From Chrysomallon squamiferum (Eukaryota > Mollusca > Gastropoda > Neomphalida > Peltospiridae), in contig CM022671.1 of NCBI GenBank assembly GCA_012295275.1, positions 5,670,065 to 5,701,564 of the forward strand: a stretch of 31,500 nt of DNA, given 5' to 3'. Under the pieces are notes generated by a model. The model was given only the letters and a program-made list of their open reading frames with translations. It searched no databases and was not told the DNA's origin. Below, piece by piece: positions 22,330 to 31,500 of the stretch. A program made the position numbers and the translations under genes. Numbering within the stretch: position 1 is the first letter of the stretch; each line of letters begins with the position of its first letter.

Positions 22330-22565
22330 AAAAAAATATATATATTGTGTTTGTTATTTATTTGTTTTATTTAATAAAAAGTTATTTATATTTTTGTTGT
22401 TAAATTTATTAGAAATACTGGCTTAGATTTTATTTACTTTTTATTTAATAATAAGTTGTTTTTTATGTTTTGTTGAAGTTATCAGAAATAGTGGCTTTAA
22501 TTTTATTTATTATTTTATTTAATAATATACGGCTTATGTTTTGTGTAAGTTATTGGAAATATTAA
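22330..22565 (-). repeat. About 72-bp tandem array carrying candidate MAPK7 poly(A) signals
   Basis: Three degenerate copies share AGAAATA(C/G)TGGCTTTAATTT (22411, 22484) or GGAAATATTAA (22555), plus TTTTATTTA and TTTAATAATA. TTTATT is AATAAA in MAPK7 sense and occurs about twice per unit. The array lies roughly 270-500 bp past the MAPK7 stop. Function as a poly(A) region is inferred. Confidence 0.6.
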
Positions 22566-22833
22566 CATAAAAATTCTTTGATTTCTTGATTAGCAAAGTT
22601 TTCAGTAATTCCTGTTCTGTAGAAAGTGTACAGATCAGTAACAAGATCAACACTTATTTCCCATTCCAAACCACAAATGACTAAACATAAAGAATTAACA
22701 AACAAGTGAGGAAAAATATGGATTTTTATACCATATATATATATATGTATATATACATCTTAAATTTTTGTAATATTTTTCCACATCCTTTTTTTCAAGA
22801 CAAATAACAATTTCAACTTGATGAAAATAATAT

Positions 22834-31008
<8,175 letters not shown>

Positions 31009-31011
31009 TTA

Positions 31012-31045
31012 TTAAAATTATATTCTGAAAAGAAAAAAAAAAAGA
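31012..31045 (-). promoter_or_regulatory. Probable 3' splice site of a MAPK7 5' UTR intron
   Basis: In minus sense a long T/C tract ends TTTTCTTTTCAG|AATATAA, with exon start 31024, 37 bases before the ATG. This is a strong acceptor and suggests that the first UTR exon lies further upstream. Confidence 0.6.
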
Positions 31046-31095
31046 AAGAAAAAAGTTTAAAACTGATTTAAGGTTTATAATAACAACAACAATAC

Positions 31096-31500
<405 letters not shown>

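Noticed and set aside
12263-22833. Possible protein-coding genes in the central gap
   Set aside because: All open frames are short, low-complexity or repeat-derived; no conserved motif or exon chain was found.

Overview
The window is a piece of an animal nuclear genome. It is very AT-rich, its genes are split by many short GT-AG introns, and it is crowded with microsatellites and 20-105 bp tandem arrays. Three conserved animal genes can be read by joining exons. The ERK5-type kinase is poorly compatible with fly or nematode, which are generally held to lack a clear ERK5. The overall style suggests a lophotrochozoan, perhaps a mollusc; this is an inference with modest confidence.

Layout: (1) 1-1290, minus strand: the first two coding exons of the transcription elongation factor SPT6, with the gene running off the left edge. 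(2) 1313-4830: a divergent intergenic or promoter region with two ETS-like sites. (3) 4966-12262, plus strand: a complete six-exon PPTC7, the mitochondrial PP2C-type phosphatase (307 codons). (4) 12263-22833: about 10.5 kb with no recognisable gene and many degenerate repeats, between two convergent genes. (5) 22834-30987, minus strand: a complete ten-exon MAPK7/ERK5, with kinase domain, basic nuclear-localisation region, a long Gln/Ser/Thr-rich tail and a conserved C-terminal transactivation segment. (6) 30988-31500: its probable 5' UTR intron end, a 114 bp (GA)n tract and upstream sequence. The genes are housekeeping or signalling genes; the sequence gives no reason to think they share a pathway.

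The most unusual pattern is that local tandem arrays have captured real splice junctions. In PPTC7, the 3' splice site of exon 5 is the last copy of an array with seven upstream decoy acceptors (about 48-68 bp spacing). The 3' splice site plus first codons of exon 6 is the last copy of a separate array with three upstream decoys (about 55-71 bp). In MAPK7, the 5' splice site of exon 8 is the first copy of an array with four downstream decoy donors (about 90-105 bp). Most decoys would give early stop codons if used. A fourth array, just 3' of MAPK7, repeats candidate poly(A) signals. Together they look like repeated amplification of RNA-processing signals, which could be neutral or could regulate splicing.

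Two further oddities concern MAPK7. The activation-loop motif reads TQY where the family has TEY. A 2-bp insertion inside an 18-unit heptapeptide repeat breaks the frame of the large tail exon. This could be an assembly error, an allele, or a sign of splicing inside the exon.
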